Assembly (NCBI GenBank): GCA_029257805.1 | Contig: JARIAR010000036.1 | Coordinates: 1 to 64,000 of the forward strand | Length of the DNA stretch: 64,000 nt | Source: Blautia sp. | GTDB lineage: Bacteria; Bacillota; Clostridia; Lachnospirales; Lachnospiraceae | Direction of reading: 5' to 3' | Part shown: positions 59,956 through 64,000 of the stretch, in pieces | How the letters are laid out: the number at the start of each line of letters is the position of its first letter | Numbering within the stretch: the stretch's first letter is position 1 | Notes under the pieces: model-generated | The model's input: the letters and a program-made list of their open reading frames with translations, nothing else | Told to the model about the DNA's origin: nothing | Database searches by the model: none | Translations under genes and position numbers: made by a program

Positions 59956-60013
59956 TTGCAGAATTTAGCAGAGTCCATCATTTATTCTCTTTTATGATAA
60001 CGAAATAAAAACC

Positions 60014-60070
60014 TTGACAATAACTTTCTTTTATAATACTATGTACATAGAAAACACGAACATAGGTTCG
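60014..60070 (+). promoter_or_regulatory. recA promoter with LexA (SOS) box
   Basis: TTGACA (60014-60019), 17-bp spacer, TACTAT (60037-60042). Immediately downstream is CGAACATAGGTTCG (60057-60070), a near-perfect Gram-positive LexA box (CGAAC-N4-GTTCG), placing recA under SOS control. Confidence 0.85.
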
Positions 60071-60109
60071 CTGATTAAAAATATAGATAAACAGGGAGAA
60101 ACGAATAGA

Positions 60110-61159
60110 ATGATTAGTGAAGAAAAACAGAAAGCGCTGGAGGCTGCTCTTGGGCAGATAGAGAAGCAATATGGCAAAGGTTCCGTTATGAAATTAGGAG
60201 AACAGGAAGCCAATATGCATATTGAAGCGGTTCCCACAGGCTCATTAAGTCTTGATATTGCTCTTGGTGTAGGCGGAGTTCCCAAAGGACGTATTATAGA
60301 AATTTACGGGCCGGAATCAAGTGGTAAAACAACAGTTGCACTGCACATGGTTTCAGAAGTTCAGAAAAGAGGCGGTATTGCAGGGTTTATCGATGCAGAA
60401 CATGCACTGGATCCGGTATATGCCAAGAATATAGGAGTAGATATTGATAATCTTTATATTTCACAGCCGGACAGTGGTGAGCAGGCACTGGAAATTACAG
60501 AAACAATGGTTCGTTCCGGAGCAGTAGATATCGTTATTGTAGACTCTGTTGCTGCGCTGGTACCAAAAGCTGAAATTGATGGAGATATGGGAGACAGTCA
60601 TGTAGGTCTTCAGGCAAGATTGATGTCACAGGCATTGCGTAAACTTACATCTATTATCAGTAAATCTAATTGTGTTGTGATTTTTATTAACCAGCTGCGT
60701 GAAAAAGTTGGCGTTATGTTTGGAAATCCGGAAACTACTACTGGTGGACGTGCGCTGAAGTTTTATTCTTCTGTACGTCTTGATGTACGTCGTGTAGAAA
60801 CTTTGAAACAGGGCGGAGAAATGGTTGGAAACCATACAAAGGTAAAGGTTGTAAAAAACAAAGTAGCGCCGCCTTTTAAACAGGCTGAGTTTGATATTAT
60901 GTTTGGAACGGGAATATCCAAAGAAGGAGATGTTCTTGATCTGGCAGTGGAATGTTCGATTGTGAATAAGAGTGGTGCATGGTATGCTTACGAAGGAAAT
61001 AAAATTGGGCAGGGACGTGAAAATGCAAAGATTTTTCTGAAAGAACATCCGGAAATTTGCGAGGAAATTGAAAAGAAAGTAAGAACACATTATAATCTTC
61101 TTCCGGGAAATAGTGAGGAAGGAACAGAAGAAAAAGCAGCATTAGAGGTAGAAGAATAA
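60110..61159 (+). CDS. recA: recombinase RecA
   Basis: 349 residues from ATG 60110 (CAGGGAGAA upstream); a longer in-frame reading starts at the -35 hexamer and is rejected. Walker [10 protein letters not shown], Walker [15 protein letters not shown], and the L2 region with [21 protein letters not shown]. It forms filaments on single-stranded DNA for recombination and SOS induction. RecX, its modulator, follows 60 bases later. Confidence 0.98.
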   Translation: MISEEKQKALEAALGQIEKQYGKGSVMKLGEQEANMHIEAVPTGSLSLDIALGVGGVPKGRIIEIYGPESSGKTTVALHMVSEVQKRGGIAGFIDAEHALDPVYAKNIGVDIDNLYISQPDSGEQALEITETMVRSGAVDIVIVDSVAALVPKAEIDGDMGDSHVGLQARLMSQALRKLTSIISKSNCVVIFINQLREKVGVMFGNPETTTGGRALKFYSSVRLDVRRVETLKQGGEMVGNHTKVKVVKNKVAPPFKQAEFDIMFGTGISKEGDVLDLAVECSIVNKSGAWYAYEGNKIGQGRENAKIFLKEHPEICEEIEKKVRTHYNLLPGNSEEGTEEKAALEVEE

Positions 61160-61218
61160 AATAGAAGCGGACAATGTTGAAAACGCGCAGAGCGACAAAA
61201 CTGTCCGAAAGGAGAATA

Positions 61219-61719
61219 ATGGCGGTTACAGAGGAAAAGAAAAATGCCAGAAGAAAGGCTATGAGACTTTTAGAGCATATGGACCGCACAGAAAGAGGCC
61301 TGTCTGAGCGGTTGCATCAGGCAGGCTTTTCTTCGGAAGCGGTAGAGGATGCAATGCAATATGTGCGTTCTTACGGGTATATAAATGATGAAAGGTATGC
61401 TTTTCAATATATTTCTTATCGCATACACGATAAGAGCCAGAAGAAAATCCTGGATGAGCTGAGACATAAGGGGATAGATCGAAACGTAGCACTGGAGGCA
61501 TGGGAGAGGGTATTGGAAATAGAAGAACCGGATGAGAGAGCAATTTTAAGAAAACTGATCCAAAAAAAATATGAATCCGGTGCAAGAATCAGTGAAAAAG
61601 AGATGCGGCGTTTATATGGACAACTTGCAAGGCGGGGATTTAAAGCAGGGGATATTGTTTCGGTATTGGAAGAATTAGATATCGTTTTTTTTAAGGACGA
61701 AAATGATTGTATTTTTTAG
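61219..61719 (+). CDS. recX: RecA regulator RecX
   Basis: 166 residues from ATG 61219, with AAAGGAGA upstream; an earlier in-frame ATG at 61174 lacks a ribosome site. Three RecX three-helix repeats are visible: AMRLLEHMDRTERGLSERLH, then YINDERYAFQYISYR and the C-terminal RRLYGQLARRGFKAGDI. RecX inhibits RecA filaments. It is part of the recA transcript and thus SOS-linked. Confidence 0.9.
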   Translation: MAVTEEKKNARRKAMRLLEHMDRTERGLSERLHQAGFSSEAVEDAMQYVRSYGYINDERYAFQYISYRIHDKSQKKILDELRHKGIDRNVALEAWERVLEIEEPDERAILRKLIQKKYESGARISEKEMRRLYGQLARRGFKAGDIVSVLEELDIVFFKDENDCIF

Positions 61720-61747
61720 AAAATATGAAACAATTCTTTAGAAAAAC

Positions 61748-61776
61748 TTGACATAAGTATGAAAAACAGATAAACT
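61748..61776 (+). promoter_or_regulatory. rny promoter
   Basis: TTGACA (61748-61753), 17-bp spacer, TAAACT (61771-61776); 47 bases before the GTG start. Confidence 0.7.
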
Positions 61777-61823
61777 TGTATTGTTGTATTTGTACAATGA
61801 AAACTAAATAAGGAGGTGCTCCT

Positions 61824-63386
61824 GTGACAGGCACAACTATTATTGTTGCAATTGTCGCTGTGGTAGTCGCGTTACTTATTGCGGTTCCTGTTACTTGTAA
61901 AGTTGCTGTAGGAAAAAAAATGCAGGCAGATGCAGAAGTTATTGGTACAGCAGAAGACAAAGCAAGAAGCATCATAGATGAAGCTCTGAAAACAGCCGAA
62001 ACTAAAAAAAGAGAAGCTTTATTAGAAGTGAAGGAAGAATCTCTCCGTACAAAAAATGAATTGGAGAAAGAAACCAAGGAACGTAGAAACGAACTGCAGA
62101 AATATGAAAAGCGTGTTTTATCAAAGGAAGAATCAGTAGATAAAAAGGCGGATGCAGTGGAAAAGCGCGAATCAGAATGCACAGTTAGACTTGCAGAATT
62201 ACAAAAGAAAGAAAAACGTGTAGAAGAACTTGAGCTGAAAGGAATACAGGAACTGGAGCGAGTTTCCGGTCTTACCTCCGATCAGGCAAAAGAAGAACTA
62301 CTGAAATCTGTGGAAGACGATGTAAAAGTTGATGTTGCAAGACTCTACAAAGAACTGGAAAGCAGAGCAAAGGAAGAAGCAGGAAAGAAAGCGAAAGAAT
62401 ATGTGGTAAATGCAATCCAGAAATGTGCAGTGGATCATGTATCTGAAACAACAATTTCTGTTGTGCAGCTTCCAAGCGATGAGATGAAAGGAAGGATTAT
62501 CGGTCGTGAAGGTCGTAATATCCGTACTTTGGAAACATTAACAGGTGTGGATCTGATTATTGATGATACTCCGGAAGCGGTTGTGTTATCCGCATTTGAT
62601 CCCGTACGTCGTGAAGTTGCAAGAGTAGCATTGGAAAAACTGATTGTGGACGGGCGAATTCATCCGGCAAGGATTGAAGAAATGGTGGAGAAGGCGCAAA
62701 AAGAAGTAGAAGTGCAGATTCGAGAAGAAGGTGAAACTGCAGCTATGGATGTAGGAGTTCACGGAATCCATCCGGAACTTTTGAAACTTCTTGGTCGAAT
62801 GAAGTTCCGTTCCAGCTATGGACAGAATGCGTTAAAGCATTCCATAGAAGTTGCCCAGTTAGCAGGATTGCTGGCAGGAGAAGTTGGAGCAGATGTACGT
62901 ATTGCCAAACGTGCCGGTCTTCTTCATGATATTGGTAAATCAATAGATCATGAAGTAGAAGGTTCTCATATTCAGATTGGTGTTGATCTTTGTAAGAAAT
63001 ATAAAGAATCTGCTGTTGTAATAAATGCAGTAGCAGCACATCATGGTGATGTAGAACCGGAATCTCTGGTAGCATGTATTGTTCAGGCGGCAGATGCAAT
63101 TTCTGCAGCAAGACCTGGAGCTAGAAGAGAAACACTGGAAACATATACAAATCGTCTGAAACAATTAGAAGATATTGCCAATGAATTTAAAGGGGTAGAC
63201 AAATCCTTTGCAATTCAGGCGGGACGCGAGATTCGTGTAATGGTAGTACCGGAACATGTAAGCGATGCCGATATGGTAATTCTTGCAAAAGATATTTCCA
63301 AACAGATTGAAGCAGAACTTGAATATCCGGGACAAATTAAAGTAAATGTTATTCGCGAGAGTCGTGCTGTAGATTATGCACGGTAA
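61824..63386 (+). CDS. rny: ribonuclease Y
   Basis: 520 residues, GTG start with AAGGAGGTG upstream. An N-terminal membrane anchor (residues 4-25), a long coiled coil (35-200), a KH domain (about 210-270, [20 protein letters not shown]) and an HD domain with [12 protein letters not shown] (about 364). It is the membrane-bound endonuclease that begins mRNA decay in Firmicutes. The order recA-recX-rny is conserved. Confidence 0.97.
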   Translation: MTGTTIIVAIVAVVVALLIAVPVTCKVAVGKKMQADAEVIGTAEDKARSIIDEALKTAETKKREALLEVKEESLRTKNELEKETKERRNELQKYEKRVLSKEESVDKKADAVEKRESECTVRLAELQKKEKRVEELELKGIQELERVSGLTSDQAKEELLKSVEDDVKVDVARLYKELESRAKEEAGKKAKEYVVNAIQKCAVDHVSETTISVVQLPSDEMKGRIIGREGRNIRTLETLTGVDLIIDDTPEAVVLSAFDPVRREVARVALEKLIVDGRIHPARIEEMVEKAQKEVEVQIREEGETAAMDVGVHGIHPELLKLLGRMKFRSSYGQNALKHSIEVAQLAGLLAGEVGADVRIAKRAGLLHDIGKSIDHEVEGSHIQIGVDLCKKYKESAVVINAVAAHHGDVEPESLVACIVQAADAISAARPGARRETLETYTNRLKQLEDIANEFKGVDKSFAIQAGREIRVMVVPEHVSDADMVILAKDISKQIEAELEYPGQIKVNVIRESRAVDYAR

Positions 63387-63428
63387 ATCTGGAAATCAAT
63401 ATATTTTCCAATGAAATGAAATATGAGG

Positions 63429-63461
63429 CCGGGTGGAATTTTTAATTCCACCCGGTTTTTT
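63429..63461 (+). terminator. rny terminator
   Basis: Perfect 12-bp stem CCGGGTGGAATT (63429-63440) / AATTCCACCCGG (63444-63455), then TTTTTT. Confidence 0.92.
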
Positions 63462-63526
63462 GTTGTGCATATATATTCTTACGCATAAAGAGAACTATTT
63501 TTACGTAATATATACAGGGTGAGAAA

Positions 63527-64000
63527 ATGAAAAAAAAATTACGCATAAAAATCCCGGAAAGATTTCCTGGAGAAATTTTATTTCTGACAGGATTTCTGAT
63601 TGGAACGATTCTGCCGAATCTGATATGGAAAAATCATTGGAAACAGGAGACAACTACTGTATTTTATCTTTTAAGTGCTTTTGCCGGTAAGAATATATCT
63701 GAAAAAAAGTATTTTTTTGAGATTCTTCGTTTAAGGGGAAGCTGGTTTTTGGTATGCGCTCTTTGTGGATTTTCTATATTCGGAGTACCGTTGGCCGTTT
63801 TTACTATTTTAGGGATGGGAATGAAAGCAGGTGCAGTTCTTTCCATGTCAATTTTACAATTTGGATTTGTGGGAGGAGCGGCAGGGGGAGCTCTTCTTTT
63901 TCCTCAGGGAATCTTGTATCTTGTGGGGGCTATGTATTTGTTAGAAAAAGTATATGCTCTTTCCCTGAATTGCTGGAGAGGAAAGGGGATTTTTTTTCAG
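63527..64000 (+). CDS. spoIIM: stage II sporulation protein M-like, partial
   Basis: Starts at ATG 63527 (CAGGGTGAG upstream) and runs off the right edge after 158 codons. It begins KLRIKIPERFPGEILFLTGF and has several transmembrane segments with GMGMKAGAVLSMSILQFGF and GGAAGGALLFPQGILYLVGA, similar to SpoIIM, a membrane subunit of the SpoIIDMP engulfment machinery. The strong terminator before it isolates it from rny, as expected for a sporulation-specific gene. The C-terminal part is not visible. Confidence 0.75.
   Translation, partial: MKKKLRIKIPERFPGEILFLTGFLIGTILPNLIWKNHWKQETTTVFYLLSAFAGKNISEKKYFFEILRLRGSWFLVCALCGFSIFGVPLAVFTILGMGMKAGAVLSMSILQFGFVGGAAGGALLFPQGILYLVGAMYLLEKVYALSLNCWRGKGIFFQ

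Noticed and set aside
60014-60109. N-terminal extension of RecA
   Set aside because: The extra frame starts in the -35 hexamer and runs through the LexA box; all RecA homology starts after 60110.

Overview
The window looks like chromosomal DNA of a low-GC, spore-forming anaerobic Firmicute, most likely a gut Lachnospiraceae (inference). The evidence is a complete spoIIIAA-AH operon, spoIVB, spo0A, cotJ and CotF-type coat genes and a partial spoIIM. Core genes occur in the usual clostridial order, with strong AAGGAGG ribosome sites and TTG/GTG starts in places. No rRNA, tRNA, CRISPR array or intact insertion sequence was seen.

Layout. 1-2.2 kb is an accessory edge: the end of an ABC ATPase and a membrane partner, then relics of an IS3-type transposase, a decapitated unknown gene and a DUF3847-type fragment. 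2.3-6.1 kb (minus strand) carries a TipAL-like MerR regulator, a MATE exporter behind a strong attenuator-like hairpin, a DUF378 protein and a DUF5067-type membrane protein. 6.1-11.7 kb has an alpha/beta hydrolase, a 51-residue lipoprotein, a heterodimeric ABC exporter with one degenerate ATP site, and a VanZ-like protein. 11.7-12.4 kb is a cotJA-cotJB operon whose third gene, cotJC, is cut to 34 codons. 12.5-18.6 kb is a TetR/MMPL/heptad-repeat export locus with twin operators.

18.6-41.8 kb is mostly core: an FtsW/RodA protein, acyl carrier protein, a sirtuin homologue lacking key NAD residues, gltX, a UvrD-like helicase, an Sfp-type transferase, spoIIIAA-AH, prfC, asp23-nusB-xseA-xseB-ispA-dxs-tlyA-nadK-argR-recN and spoIVB.

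41.8-56.7 kb is a roughly 15-kb accessory island lying between spoIVB and spo0A, which are normally neighbours in spore formers. It holds an SdpR/SdpI-type pair, a ClbS/DinB-like protein, recombinase and regulator relics, an AraC-controlled transport operon (ECF S, T and fused A subunits plus two YbtP/YbtQ-like ABC proteins; probably metallophore or similar uptake), a GntR/ABC operon, a rhodanese and a LytTR/DUF3021 pair. 56.8-64 kb returns to core: spo0A, glgA, two CotF-type proteins, recA with a LexA box, recX, rny and the start of spoIIM.

The most interesting items are the transport island between spoIVB and spo0A, the attenuator in front of the MATE gene, the truncated cotJC, the degenerate sirtuin, and the twin TGAC-N5-GTCA operators.
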